Notes: generated by a model from the letters alone, not told the origin. DNA of 64,000 bases from Pseudomonas sp. ANT_J12 (GCF_008370045.1 NZ_VOBN01000004.1:62001-126000); one strand, 5' to 3'. Positions 1-8,619 are shown, numbered from the stretch's first letter. Translations and numbers: made by a program.

Positions 1-1
1 C

Positions 2-166
2 TTCCCTAAAGAGGTTCAAAAATGGTCACAATCTCTTCCCACTGAACAACATGCTATGCCTGGTGAAGATCTGTTCAGGGAAAGCGCTGCAATACGGAAG
101 GCTTTTGCCGACGGCCAAAACCTGTTGGATTACTTTAAGGTGACATTTGCCGAACCGACTCAATAA
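2..166 (+). CDS. C-terminal end of a membrane protein (paralog of the next gene), cut by the window edge
   Basis: Only the last 54 codons lie in the window, ending at TAA 164-166. The peptide aligns closely with the C-terminus of the gene that follows: both have FPxEV, a H-A-x-P-G-E-[DE] stretch, ESAxIRKAF and NLLDYFK. The two are therefore tandem paralogs separated by 30 bases, probably co-transcribed. The rest of the protein, including any membrane segments, lies outside the window. Function unknown; by its neighbours it belongs to an accessory or immunity-gene array. Confidence 0.85.
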   Translation, partial: FPKEVQKWSQSLPTEQHAMPGEDLFRESAAIRKAFADGQNLLDYFKVTFAEPTQ

Positions 167-196
167 CCCGAGACCTCTACTTGACGAGCCATACCC

Positions 197-1237
197 TTGA
201 AAAATAGATATGACCGACTGCCTCAAGCAGGTGACATCGACAGAGAATCAGGCACTGAAACACTCTATTTATCACCAAAGCCAGTGCCAACCGGAGTGCA
301 GCCTTTCAGTGCTCGCCAGCTACACCGCTATGCCGATGAAGTAGTCTTGGACTTTGCCGTTTCTAGAGGAAGCTTTGAGTTTATGACTCGAGCCGGAATC
401 GGGGCGGTTATGTTCCTGTTGATTTTTCTGTTTTTCACAACGGGTTTCGGATCCTGGATAAGACGCGACATAGAACCTTTCTGGAGTAGCTGGCTGGATT
501 TCTTTACAAGTATTGCCGTTTGGGGTTTTGTGGGAGCGCTGGCCACTCTCTACCTTTGCGTGTTTTTCTTTGCAATTCGTCGGGTTAGCAATCAACCTCC
601 TGTACGCTTCAATCGTCAGCGTCGCGAGGTCGTCTTTGTTCCCAAAAAAGGCATGACCCCACGTTATGTACCGTGGGAGGAAGTCATTACGAGTGTCTCG
701 ATCAGCAAATTGATCACTCAATATGCTGTCATTCCTGAATTCAAATTAATGATTGGGCTACGTGAGACGAAAAACGGCGATGTGCTTTGGATCAGTGTTC
801 CAAGTGGAAATTTGAATCAGGCGATCGCTGAGTGGGAGGCAATCCGTGTCTATATGGAAGATGGACCGCAAGCCTTGCCCGAGGGGCAATCGGATGAATT
901 CGAAGCCGGCTCGGTCGCCTACTTCCATATGTGTAGAAAAGGTTATCGCTCCCATCATTCATTGCTTCGATATGTCTTCGGCTTCTTGATAGTTCAGTTT
1001 TTCAGTGGCTGGACGATTCCTTGTTACCTTGCCGCCTGGATCAATAACCGCCCTAAAGCAGGCTTCCCAAGGGAGGTTCTGGAGTGGTCGCTACCGCGCC
1101 CTATTAAAGAACATGCAGTACCTGGCGAGGAACTGATTAAGGAAAGTGCTGAGATCCGAAAGGCATTTTTAGAAGGAAAGAACTTGCTGGACTACTTCAA
1201 GATTAAGCTTGGCGAGTCGAACAAAATACCTACATAA
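197..1237 (+). CDS. Membrane protein of unknown function (possibly DUF6708-type)
   Basis: 346 residues. Two hydrophobic segments at about residues 65-85 and 105-128 form a hairpin. They are followed by a soluble domain with beta-strand character (RFNRQRREVVFVP, YVPWEEV). A weaker hydrophobic stretch near 255-275 precedes a C-terminal tail shared with the partial gene upstream. The start used is TTG at 197; no ATG occurs in frame until inside the first membrane segment, so a non-ATG start is needed. The layout recalls DUF6708-type proteins found near Pseudomonas toxin/immunity loci, but this assignment is from memory of the family and is tentative. Confidence 0.75.
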   Translation: MKNRYDRLPQAGDIDRESGTETLYLSPKPVPTGVQPFSARQLHRYADEVVLDFAVSRGSFEFMTRAGIGAVMFLLIFLFFTTGFGSWIRRDIEPFWSSWLDFFTSIAVWGFVGALATLYLCVFFFAIRRVSNQPPVRFNRQRREVVFVPKKGMTPRYVPWEEVITSVSISKLITQYAVIPEFKLMIGLRETKNGDVLWISVPSGNLNQAIAEWEAIRVYMEDGPQALPEGQSDEFEAGSVAYFHMCRKGYRSHHSLLRYVFGFLIVQFFSGWTIPCYLAAWINNRPKAGFPREVLEWSLPRPIKEHAVPGEELIKESAEIRKAFLEGKNLLDYFKIKLGESNKIPT

Positions 1238-1718
1238 AGCAGACAGATTTTTATCTGTGGCGGGGCTTCCCAGAGCCCCCTTCGACGCTAAACACACACG
1301 GCAAACCGGGAAGATTCCCCTGCAAGGAGCAGGACGCATGTTGAACATATCCGTCCGGCCAAGTCACCTAAATCCAACCCGCTACGCGGCAATAGCCCGT
1401 GGGTGTTGCCCGCTACCGTGAATCGGCGATTATTCAAACGCTCGCTGATGTGAGAACAGGGGATTTCAATGAATGTTGTGTCCTTTAGTCGACATATTCC
1501 ATTCCAGCTTTCGCCTGATCTTAAGCTATTTTGTCGCGACTGAAGAAGGTGCTGTATCGGCTAGCTCTAAAGCTACCAACGACTAGATAAAACGCAAGAT
1601 GGCCTCACTGTCCGCTTACTTCTGGATTAATATCGATACCGGACGGCCAAGGCGCACCGTTCACACCGCGCCGCGCCTAAAAGCGCGCATCTACTCAATG
1701 ACAGGGACGCAAGCACTC
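1238..1718 (+). other. Intergenic stretch with two small hairpins
   Basis: No convincing gene. Just after the stop codon, ACAGAT-TTTT-ATCTGT (1243-1258) and GGGGCT..AGCCCC (1262-1279) are hairpins. They may terminate the upstream gene, although no T-run follows. A 24-codon ATG frame at about 1470-1544 has no other support. The stretch from 1599 is an in-frame extension of the next gene that I consider untranslated. Confidence 0.4.
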
Positions 1719-2642
1719 ATGCATTCAACCGACCTCCACGCTTCTTCCGCCACCGGCGAGCTGATCGCGACGTTCCGCCAGGGTAAGGCCTTTTTGATTT
1801 TCAACCTGATATTGGCCGCTGCGTTTTTGGGCCTCGCCGTGTTCGTCTTCTATCTGAGCACGATTTTGCCGATGGGCAATGACGGCCCGGTCAGTCTTCA
1901 GACGTCCCGAGGCATGACTCTCAATTTCGCCAGCACACACGTCATGTTTTATTTCACGACCGGTTTGTTGGCCATTGCGGGGCTGTGCATATTGGGTATC
2001 TACGTTTGGCAAAAGAAGCTGCGTAATACCCACTACGAAGTTTATGAACACGGCCTCGTGCGCATCACTAAAGAGCAGCGCGACTACATGCCGTTTGCTG
2101 AGATAGAAGACCTGTATCTGTTCAGCTCCGGGCAAACTGCATTGACCGGCCTGATCACAAACCTGGCCTATCGCCGTAATGCCGCGGAGCCGTTTCATCG
2201 GGTTCTCGAATCCCTCAAAGGCTTTCAGAAGTTTCAGGAACTGGTTCGTGAGTTGCACGTACGCGCGCGCCTGCCGTCTGTTGCACAAACGCTGGAGTCG
2301 GGCGGCTCCGTAACTTTCAACTGCATCAATTCAAAGCAGGTTTGGGGCAAGCGAGTGACCGGTAACTTCCTCAAAATAACTACCGCGCCAATTGTTGTGC
2401 GCCAGGATTTCCTCGAGTACCAAGGCAACAAAGTGCCGATGTCGTCGCTGCGTACGGTAGACCTCAACGCCTGGACCAAAAACGTGGTGATCAAGGACGA
2501 AAACGGCAAGCCCGTATTGTCGACCACCACCACCGGCATCCTGAGCCATGACCTGTGCCTCAATACGCTTGATGTCGTGTTGGCTGTTGAAGAGCAAGCA
2601 CGCGAGTCAGCTGCAGATGTTTTCGAGATGAACAGCAAATGA
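1719..2642 (+). CDS. Two-span membrane protein of unknown function
   Basis: 307 residues from ATG 1719, preceded by AGGGA about 11 bases upstream. An in-frame ATG at 1698 and a longer extension to 1599 are possible, but the extension has a non-protein-like composition. Transmembrane segments lie at about residues 22-45 and 75-98, followed by a roughly 200-residue soluble domain starting with a YEVYEHGLV/Y-x-PFAEIEDLYL pattern, resembling a PH-like or DUF domain. The stop overlaps the start of the next small membrane gene by 4 bases, so the two are translationally coupled. No enzyme motif. Function not recognised. Confidence 0.7.
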   Translation: MHSTDLHASSATGELIATFRQGKAFLIFNLILAAAFLGLAVFVFYLSTILPMGNDGPVSLQTSRGMTLNFASTHVMFYFTTGLLAIAGLCILGIYVWQKKLRNTHYEVYEHGLVRITKEQRDYMPFAEIEDLYLFSSGQTALTGLITNLAYRRNAAEPFHRVLESLKGFQKFQELVRELHVRARLPSVAQTLESGGSVTFNCINSKQVWGKRVTGNFLKITTAPIVVRQDFLEYQGNKVPMSSLRTVDLNAWTKNVVIKDENGKPVLSTTTTGILSHDLCLNTLDVVLAVEEQARESAADVFEMNSK

Positions 2643-2926
2643 TGATCTATCGCGGCGCAGGCTGGATGACCTTGTTAACACCAATAGTCATGGTGCTGTT
2701 ATTGATGTGGTTGTTGATGGATCCCAGCGTTAAGCCCGGCAATATATCGCTCATGCATTTTTTGATGGGGGTGGGTATCGGTTCAGCCATCAACGTTGTG
2801 CTGGGCTTTGTATTGAATCGCCAGGTTCACGCCGATGGCGTTCACCACCACTTCTTTTTCATGCCGATGCAGTGGCCGGCGCTGGCGATTGCGGTTGTCT
2901 GCGCAGTGATTGCCTTGCTGAAATAA
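2639..2926 (+). CDS. Small membrane protein, unknown function
   Basis: 95 residues with three likely membrane helices (about 9-28, 38-60 and 76-94) and a His-rich turn (VHHHFFFMP). It starts at ATGATG overlapping the previous stop by 4 bases, which supports coupling with the upstream two-span protein. It ends 2 bases before a convergent gene on the other strand. A GACCGC..GCGGTC dyad just past its end, inside that convergent gene, could slow polymerase but has no T-run. No family recognised. Confidence 0.7.
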   Translation: MMIYRGAGWMTLLTPIVMVLLLMWLLMDPSVKPGNISLMHFLMGVGIGSAINVVLGFVLNRQVHADGVHHHFFFMPMQWPALAIAVVCAVIALLK

Positions 2927-2928
2927 GC

Positions 2929-3402
2929 TTACCGACCGCTCGGCAAGGGCGGTCGCGTTTCGACTTGTTCAAGGCTTACACGGTAGGTGGTGTAAGTATC
3001 GCCATCTTCCAGGTAAAGGTTGCTCTGGTAATCCGAGACTGCGCCTTTGAGCTTGATGTGCAGGCCGTTAGAGACTCGCTGGATGACCACGTCTTTCAAG
3101 TCAGTGTCCGAGACCAGGAAGGGCGGGGTCTTGCCGAGGCGCACCTTCATCGTCTCATTATTCCTACTGCCGCCGTTGTTGACGTAGAACCTCAGGCTTT
3201 TGGGCTCATCTGGATCCCTGGCATCCTGAACGATGTAGATCGACTGCCCCGGAATGAAGCCTTGCTTCAGGACTATCTCAGAAGGGAATTCCGGTTTGTG
3301 CAGGTATGCATAGATGAAAACGCCTACAAGGCAGAGAAAAAAGATAATCGAGAGATACTTTTTAACTCTGACTACAAGGGTTTGCAGTTCGGTCTTACTC
3401 AT
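2929..3402 (-). CDS. Single-span membrane-anchored protein, unknown
   Basis: 157 residues. A basic N-terminus (VRVKKY) precedes one hydrophobic segment at about residues 17-34; the remainder is hydrophilic and probably periplasmic, with beta-rich spacing. It starts 5 bases after the end of the gene at 3408-4148, so it is the last member of the minus-strand run 5879->2929. No recognised domain. An immunity or inhibitor role would fit the neighbourhood but is inference only. Confidence 0.7.
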   Translation of the reverse strand: MSKTELQTLVVRVKKYLSIIFFLCLVGVFIYAYLHKPEFPSEIVLKQGFIPGQSIYIVQDARDPDEPKSLRFYVNNGGSRNNETMKVRLGKTPPFLVSDTDLKDVVIQRVSNGLHIKLKGAVSDYQSNLYLEDGDTYTTYRVSLEQVETRPPLPSGR

Positions 3403-3407
3403 GGGAT

Positions 3408-4148
3408 TCAGCTGTAATCGAAGGTGAATAGCACCAAGCCTTCAATCGGTTCGTAGAACATGACGATCAGGTCTGCGCCGGCCGTCCGGTAATGCCAGCC
3501 CGGAACGCTTGCCACGTGGAAAAACCGGTTACCCGCAGGGCTCAGGGGGTAGACATTCGAATCGCCGCGGTCGGGGTCCAGTTCAACGATGTGCATTGGA
3601 AATTCGACCGCCTCCACCCAGTTGGCGCAGCCATCGACTTCGCCGCCCAGTTGCGCGACAAATTCCACTGCATACAACGGTTCGCCATCCTCACGCGCCA
3701 GCACGCCGCTGGTTTTAAACCTTTCAACGGTGGCGGCAAACGCGCGGTGCTGATCGGCGTAGTGCCGCTCCAGATCCGCTCTCGCCTCCGGGTGAGGATC
3801 AGCCAGCTGTGCATTCCCCTCGTGCAGAAAGAAGTAGCGTGGATCGCCGCACAAGCGATACCGCCCTTGCTCGACCTTGAAGCCGATCCAGTTGGTTTTC
3901 AGCAGGTAGCCATGGTATCCGTCCCACTCGGTCAGCTCGCCGACAAAGCCCTCGTACGGCTCCAACGGGCTGAGCATGTGCAGCACGCCCGACCACTCGG
4001 GGTTTACGGTGCTGATATCGAGGCTGAACAAAGGGTGCAGATGGTTGGCCAGTTCCAGTTGATCGGCGACAAACATGTCTTCAACAGGCGGGAACGGCAG
4101 CATGCCGGTGGGGACTTTGGTGAAGTCGGGGGTGTGATCGTCGCTCAT
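3408..4148 (-). CDS. Soluble protein of unknown function
   Basis: 246 residues, acidic, no signal peptide or membrane segment. It contains aromatic-rich stretches (WDGYHGYL, NWIGFKVEQGRYRLCGDPRYFFL) followed by a charged helix (about residues 115-140). Its size, acidity and place next to CbrC-, DUF4303- and SUKH-like genes suggest an orphan immunity-type protein. The family was not recognised, so the role is inferred from context only. Confidence 0.7.
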   Translation of the reverse strand: MSDDHTPDFTKVPTGMLPFPPVEDMFVADQLELANHLHPLFSLDISTVNPEWSGVLHMLSPLEPYEGFVGELTEWDGYHGYLLKTNWIGFKVEQGRYRLCGDPRYFFLHEGNAQLADPHPEARADLERHYADQHRAFAATVERFKTSGVLAREDGEPLYAVEFVAQLGGEVDGCANWVEAVEFPMHIVELDPDRGDSNVYPLSPAGNRFFHVASVPGWHYRTAGADLIVMFYEPIEGLVLFTFDYS

Positions 4149-4193
4149 AAGAGGTTCTTCCTTGTGGGTCGCTACGGGTTGAGAACTTGGGTA

Positions 4194-4736
4194 TCAATGG
4201 CTGTCTTGGTAAGCGCCCAGCGTGGCGCAGTGGCGACATTTGAACAGGTAGGCGGTAGGCCCATGATCCTTATCCAGGGCATTGAAGAACGCTTGCCACT
4301 GCGGACCGTTCTCCAACCCTGTTGAGTCCTGAACGGCGGCGATGGCTGCGGGGCCCAGTTCAAGCAACTCTGCATGGCCGACCTTACCGACAAACTCGGC
4401 TGCGTCGTCGCAGTGAGTGAACCAGCACTCTTGCTGCCAGCCGCTAAAACCAGGCGTGCGCTGGCTGACTTCGGCGATCTGCGCCTCGCTCAGCGTGTCT
4501 TCGCCGTCCAGGCCGATACTCTCGTCATCGACAAACGTCGCGCCCAGGCGCTGGTGCGCACTCCCGTCGGCAATGCACCAAGGGCAGATGCAGTTTTCGT
4601 ATTCATCAATGGCGTATACCGGGCCCACATAAATGTAGCCTCGCGCCTGATTGCAGCTCACGCAAGTGGCGGAAGAGAGTTGCACCGAACCGCTACCGAC
4701 GGGATCGGGATGGTAAATAAAGTGGGGCAGTGTCAT
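4194..4736 (-). CDS. cbrC: CbrC family protein
   Basis: 180 residues matching the CbrC (UPF0167) family, known in E. coli for a link to colicin E2 tolerance. The N-terminus MTLPHFIYHPDP, the CVSC pair, GYIYVGPVY, the CPWCIADGSA block and a C-terminal CRHC pair are all present. The conserved cysteine pairs (about residues 25-28, 50-53 and 165-168) suggest zinc binding. No signal peptide, so cytoplasmic. It lies in a minus-strand series of small genes that look like immunity or stress-protection genes. The family call is firm; the molecular activity is unknown. Confidence 0.9.
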   Translation of the reverse strand: MTLPHFIYHPDPVGSGSVQLSSATCVSCNQARGYIYVGPVYAIDEYENCICPWCIADGSAHQRLGATFVDDESIGLDGEDTLSEAQIAEVSQRTPGFSGWQQECWFTHCDDAAEFVGKVGHAELLELGPAAIAAVQDSTGLENGPQWQAFFNALDKDHGPTAYLFKCRHCATLGAYQDSH

Positions 4737-4764
4737 GTACGCATCCTTGTTAAGTGCATGCCTT

Positions 4765-5292
4765 TCATTGCTCGACCTGCTCTAACCAAGTCTTGAATTC
4801 GAGGGCTTGCTCGGGGGAATTGAGTTGCGTAATCCAGGTGATTTCTTCCGGCACGCTTTGAAAGTCAGAGACTGTGAATACATAAATGGCGTTCTCAAAC
4901 GCGCACGTCGTTAGCGGCTTCAAGGCCGCAACACAGTGTTCGAAGACGAGCGCGCGGTGACGTTCAAAATCTTCATCGGGAATCGAATCAGCCAAGTCCC
5001 ACAACAGGTTCGACAGGGCGTTGAAGTGTTCGCCACCGAACGTTTCGTGGCTCCATTCAGCGGGTGACCATTTGAAGTACCGCTGCTCAGCAGGTTCTTC
5101 AGCCTGCATGCGCGTTAAGTGATCAGCCGTGTTGAACGACGGCACCAACGTCCGCGCATCGGCGTCTGAGTACAGCGCAAACCCACAGACATCGGCGGTG
5201 GGGTGCGCTTGGCGAAACTGCTCGATGGCCTTTTTGCACGCTACCTGAATATCTCGCTGAAAATGGTCGTTGATCTGGCCCGAGTCGCTCAT
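4765..5292 (-). CDS. DUF4303 family protein
   Basis: 175 residues with the usual DUF4303 layout: an N-terminal helix (KKAIEQFRQAHP), a short strand with FALYSDADARTLVPSFNT, then the tryptophan pair KWSPAEWSHE and a C-terminal helix ending in FKTWLEQ. Cytoplasmic. It overlaps the upstream SUKH-like gene by 4 bases (ATGA), so the pair is translationally coupled. Members often occur in immunity-gene clusters; no biochemical activity is established. Confidence 0.8.
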   Translation of the reverse strand: MSDSGQINDHFQRDIQVACKKAIEQFRQAHPTADVCGFALYSDADARTLVPSFNTADHLTRMQAEEPAEQRYFKWSPAEWSHETFGGEHFNALSNLLWDLADSIPDEDFERHRALVFEHCVAALKPLTTCAFENAIYVFTVSDFQSVPEEITWITQLNSPEQALEFKTWLEQVEQ

Positions 5293-5879
5293 TCAAAAAA
5301 GAACCTCATGAAACCATCCACATCCGTGCCCTCAACATCGCCGACCACTTCCCTGACCCTGGACAGAAAGGCAGGCGTATAGTCGTCGTCATCGTCACAA
5401 GTGGCATCATTAAACTCGTTCAATTGCACCGCGATACCCGCTTCCAGCGCGCGTATCAGCGCGAGAATATTCGCCGCTACCTTGAATGAGCGCTTTTGAA
5501 TCGAGCCAAATATGGCGGAGTGTTCATCAAGGCGATCATAAACCAGCACATCGCCATGGCGATCAGCGAACACAGTGAAGCTGTCTTTCCAGCCCCACGC
5601 CGGATTTTCATCACCTGTTGCGTGCCATCCCTCCTGCGCTTTGGGCAAGTCGTCAGGACCATAGAGCGCGAGCATGAAATCCCCGCCGATCATGGGGCGA
5701 TCAGGGAAGTCTATCCACTGGAAGTAGCTGCTCATGATTCCGGCTCTGGGGGCTTCGGCAATAGCCGTAAGGTCCGCTGGACTCTCGCGCAGGTGCAGTT
5801 GGCCGAGGGAGTCAGGCCACGTATTGAATAGCGTGACGAACTGCGTAAATGCTTGCGGTGCTTCATCAGGGGTCGTCAT
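5289..5879 (-). CDS. SUKH/SMI1-KNR4-like protein
   Basis: 196 residues from ATG 5879 with AAGGA 10 bases upstream; a TTG two codons earlier is less likely. The central block W-K-D-S-F-T-V-F-A-D-R-x-G-D-V-L-V-Y-D resembles the SUKH core in which a Trp/Asp-rich strand is followed by a helix reaching an FL..L end. It also has a run of aspartates near residue 165. SUKH proteins are commonly immunity proteins of polymorphic toxin systems. It is the first gene of the minus-strand run down to 2929. The superfamily assignment is by pattern only. Confidence 0.65.
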   Translation of the reverse strand: MTTPDEAPQAFTQFVTLFNTWPDSLGQLHLRESPADLTAIAEAPRAGIMSSYFQWIDFPDRPMIGGDFMLALYGPDDLPKAQEGWHATGDENPAWGWKDSFTVFADRHGDVLVYDRLDEHSAIFGSIQKRSFKVAANILALIRALEAGIAVQLNEFNDATCDDDDDYTPAFLSRVREVVGDVEGTDVDGFMRFFFE

Positions 5880-6034
5880 TAACAAATATCCTTATTTGAT
5901 CAAAACAGCTGCGTTCGCCAACCCTCAATCGTCCAGCACTGTATTTAAGGTGCGGTGGGCTGGGGGCATTGGTCGGCCTAAATGGGGCATGGACACGTTC
6001 GTCCATCCACCTGTGCGGCAATAGCTGGTCAACC

Positions 6035-6271
6035 TCACTCGCCCGCTGCGTCGGCAGCGGCGTAAGTATATCCTTCAGATGGCTCCGTCATCGAGGTAGC
6101 GCGACAGCCCTCTGGCGCAGGCACCTGCATAAGCGAGTTTTTCTCGTTCTCCCCGTCATTCAAGGCTGGCACTATTGTTTGGCACACCAGAGTTGCCGGG
6201 CTGCCCACTGGATGGGTACCCATTGCCCGGGATGCGGGCGATTTTCTTATTTGTCGAATTTCAATACACAC
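6035..6271 (-). CDS. Doubtful small ORF in a conserved-looking Pseudomonas intergenic element
   Basis: A 78-codon frame whose product (…THPVGSPATLVCQT…, …PEGCRATSMTEP…) resembles short hypothetical proteins I associate with many Pseudomonas genomes. There is no clear ribosome site and no domain. It may be conserved DNA or RNA rather than a real gene. It lies in the 838-base gap 5880-6717, which otherwise holds only decayed gene remnants and the promoter region of the next gene. Confidence 0.25.
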   Translation of the reverse strand: MCIEIRQIRKSPASRAMGTHPVGSPATLVCQTIVPALNDGENEKNSLMQVPAPEGCRATSMTEPSEGYTYAAADAAGE

Positions 6272-6364
6272 TCCACCCCTGTCGAGATGTTCGATCCAGA
6301 ATCCGGCAGTACATGCTTTGTAGCTAACAGTTTTGATGATTTTGTTGGCTTATGGCGAGAGTAG
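6269..6364 (+). pseudogene. Remnant of a SUKH-like gene C-terminus
   Basis: The last about 30 codons before TAG 6362-6364 read …VEMFDPESGS…VANSFDDFVGL…, the pattern with which SUKH/SMI1-KNR4 proteins usually end (strand, VA.SF..F...L helix). Nothing upstream in this frame looks like the rest of such a domain, so this appears to be a truncated, non-functional tail. Confidence 0.4.
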
Positions 6365-6381
6365 GACAGGGATCAACATCA

Positions 6382-6509
6382 ATGAAAACAACATTCGAAA
6401 TAGCCATCGACAAACATGAAACTCCCGACTTCTTCAAAGGAAACGGCATTTACTAGAAATCCAACGATTAAAAACCTATGGCTGCAACCTCGACCTTGAA
6501 AGTCTTTAA
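6382..6509 (+). pseudogene. Remnant of a small gene with internal deletion
   Basis: An ATG at 6382 opens a protein-like frame (MKTTFEIAIDKHETPDFFKG…) that stops at TAG 6454 after 24 codons. In the next frame, 6456-6509, a protein-like end follows (EIQRLKTYGCNLDLESL, then stop). The two halves look like the start and finish of one gene joined by a deletion that broke the frame. With the SUKH-like tail just upstream, this supports a decayed immunity-gene array. Confidence 0.4.
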
Positions 6510-6717
6510 ATCATAAAAAACTTATAAACTCTGTTCCTCGCGCCTCAGTGAAGTGCATATATCAATTGAAAATCCCCACCGCATGGACGAATCCGATAAC
6601 GCAACCCAAAGTTTAACCTGGCTTTTTGACGCCCACACAGGTTGAATACCCGCCATTTCGTCTGACGCATGCCGTCAGCCAATAAAACCGGATCACCACC
6701 CAGCAAAGGAATGACCC

Positions 6718-7743
6718 TTGTTTACCATCGCACGCCCCCTCGCCCTGCTTTTGGCGTTGTCCGTTTCTCTTGATGCCGCGGCATTGTCACTTCGTTCAGA
6801 AAAGCGCGCCGACGGTGCCACCGTGCTCGTGCTGTCCAACGCGCCCGCCGCTGCGCGGCCGCCTCAGCTCAATGAAGATCCGGCCGTACGCGCGGCATTG
6901 GTTGATTTCATCGGTTACGCCACCGGCAGCTACACCCTCGACGGCAGTTTGATCGTGTCGCAGATACTCGATGCCCTCGATTCGGAATTCACGATATTTG
7001 AGGAAGGCGTGCCGGCCGGGCGCACGATGCTGACCGCGATGGATGATGGTAACCACGGCGACGAGCGCGCCGCGTTGTTGTTGGACGAAAAGGGGCAGTT
7101 GATCGCTGTGGGGTTGGTCAATGGGCATTGCACCGTCAAATCCCGTACAGAGACGTTGTCCTGCAACCCGGGTCCCGAAACCGTGTTGACGATTTTCCAG
7201 GCCAAAGGCGCGAAAAAGAGCGACGCGGACCCGATGATTGTCTGGAGCAAACAGTTGCCTCCGCTGGTCGCGTATTGGGCTGAAAGCGAAGATCCGGAAA
7301 CACGCGCCAAGGCGCAGAAGATCGGCTCGGTCGAGTACATCACCACGGACCCGAAAAAACCGTCCTGGACGACCTCGCAATTGCCGTCCGACCTTCCGAA
7401 GGCGATGCTCCCACTGCTGCCGACGAATTCCTTTCTCTCGGGCGTTGGCGCCGATGGGTTTTACATTTCGCCCGGAATCAAAGGCTCCCCGATGGAGGGT
7501 GAGTTCGACCAGATTGACGGCCGTCCCATGCATGAGTTCGAGGTCATGTTGCACACCTATATGCCGTTCGCCGACGTACTGAGGTTTTACAAACAGCACG
7601 CCAAGGGTGCCGAGTTACAGGCCAATGATGAAAAGGCACGGGTTGACGGCGTTGCGGGCGGCGGCACCTACAAAATCGACATCCGGGATAAAGAGGATGA
7701 AGGCACCGCCATCACGTTTACTGCCTGGAGAAAAGAGGTCTGA
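6718..7743 (+). CDS. Exported protein of unknown function
   Basis: 341 residues. A hydrophobic N-terminal signal sequence (about residues 6-22, likely cut after Ala-Ala-Ala near residue 22) points to the periplasm. The start is TTG 6718, chosen because AAGGA sits 7 bases upstream; the ATG at 6711 is in another frame. The mature protein has two cysteines in a short segment (GHCTVKSRTETLSC) that could pair. No catalytic motif or family recognised. It has its own terminator downstream, so it is probably monocistronic. Confidence 0.75.
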   Translation: MFTIARPLALLLALSVSLDAAALSLRSEKRADGATVLVLSNAPAAARPPQLNEDPAVRAALVDFIGYATGSYTLDGSLIVSQILDALDSEFTIFEEGVPAGRTMLTAMDDGNHGDERAALLLDEKGQLIAVGLVNGHCTVKSRTETLSCNPGPETVLTIFQAKGAKKSDADPMIVWSKQLPPLVAYWAESEDPETRAKAQKIGSVEYITTDPKKPSWTTSQLPSDLPKAMLPLLPTNSFLSGVGADGFYISPGIKGSPMEGEFDQIDGRPMHEFEVMLHTYMPFADVLRFYKQHAKGAELQANDEKARVDGVAGGGTYKIDIRDKEDEGTAITFTAWRKEV

Positions 7744-7761
7744 TCTTTAACTGATAAAGAT

Positions 7762-7797
7762 AAAAAAACGGGTGATCCTGAGATCGCCCGTTTTTTA
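7762..7797. terminator. Bidirectional intrinsic terminator
   Basis: An A-run, a stem CGGGTGATC/GATCGCCCG (one G-T position) with loop CTGA, and a T-run form a symmetric hairpin. It serves the plus-strand gene ending at 7743 and the convergent minus-strand gene ending at 7795. Confidence 0.9.
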
Positions 7798-8619
7798 TAT
7801 TACGACCGGTATATCAACTAACGCGTCATCCACCGCGTACTTGACCACCACCCTATTTCGATAAAGACATTCACTCTTCACCAACTGACTGTCCTGCCCT
7901 TTGGTGCGTACATCCCGCCATATTTCGTTCTCTCGAAACACCCGGCCACCGTCGCGCACAAACCGATGTTCCCGTTGATAAACGTGATACCGGTACTCCC
8001 GAATCTGGTCACACAACAACTCCCCTTCCAATTGTTGTTCGCCGACATTCAGTTTCAACTGAAAATGCCGATCCGTCGGGTTGTACAACACCAAATCAAC
8101 ATAGTTATAAAAAATCGCCGCCCCGGAGCCGAAGGGCAGTACCCGCCCTTCATCGGGAAAAGGATCAAAGCTGTGATTTGAGCGCTCAACCACCACCAGC
8201 GGCGAGTGAATCGCCATCCAGTGAATCAGGTTGCTCAATTGGCAGATCCCGCCACCGACGCCCGTGCGTGCCTCACCAAAGGATAATTCCATGCCTTCGA
8301 CATACCCGCGCTGGCGAGTCGGTCGACCCACCAACCGGCAAAAAGAAAAATACTCACCAGGGGCAATGACGACGCCATTGACCGACGCCACGGCGAGTTT
8401 CAGGTTAATGACTTTGTTATGTTGCAGTGCAATATCGGAGTTGCCCAGTTTACGAATCAGTTTTGAGGTGTGTTTGAGGTAGCGATATGGCAAGCGGGTG
8501 CTGTCCAGCGACACGGTGTATGTCTTGCGGGAGAAGCGCCAGGCCAATTGGCGGAACAGTCGTTTTTGCCACACGCGCAGCCAATAGAGGGCCGGGTGGT
8601 AGAGGGAGAGTGGTTTCAT
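7795..8619 (-). CDS. VanW family protein
   Basis: 274 residues from ATG 8619; a longer frame to 8748 exists but its extra 43 codons are not family-like. The VanW hallmark is clear: APGEYFSF followed by GVGGGICQLSNLI around residues 110-145, then an SHSFDPFPDEGRVLPFG-type strand region. VanW proteins are named after an accessory gene of glycopeptide-resistance clusters, but their role is unknown; the fold is thought to be related to cell-wall or surface binding. No signal peptide is obvious. It is expressed away from its neighbours and ends at the shared terminator. Confidence 0.85.
   Translation of the reverse strand: MKPLSLYHPALYWLRVWQKRLFRQLAWRFSRKTYTVSLDSTRLPYRYLKHTSKLIRKLGNSDIALQHNKVINLKLAVASVNGVVIAPGEYFSFCRLVGRPTRQRGYVEGMELSFGEARTGVGGGICQLSNLIHWMAIHSPLVVVERSNHSFDPFPDEGRVLPFGSGAAIFYNYVDLVLYNPTDRHFQLKLNVGEQQLEGELLCDQIREYRYHVYQREHRFVRDGGRVFRENEIWRDVRTKGQDSQLVKSECLYRNRVVVKYAVDDALVDIPVVI

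Noticed and set aside
1209..1421. 70-codon frame overlapping the first full gene
   Set aside because: It overlaps the end of the gene at 197-1237 and reads through hairpin DNA with basic, low-information sequence.
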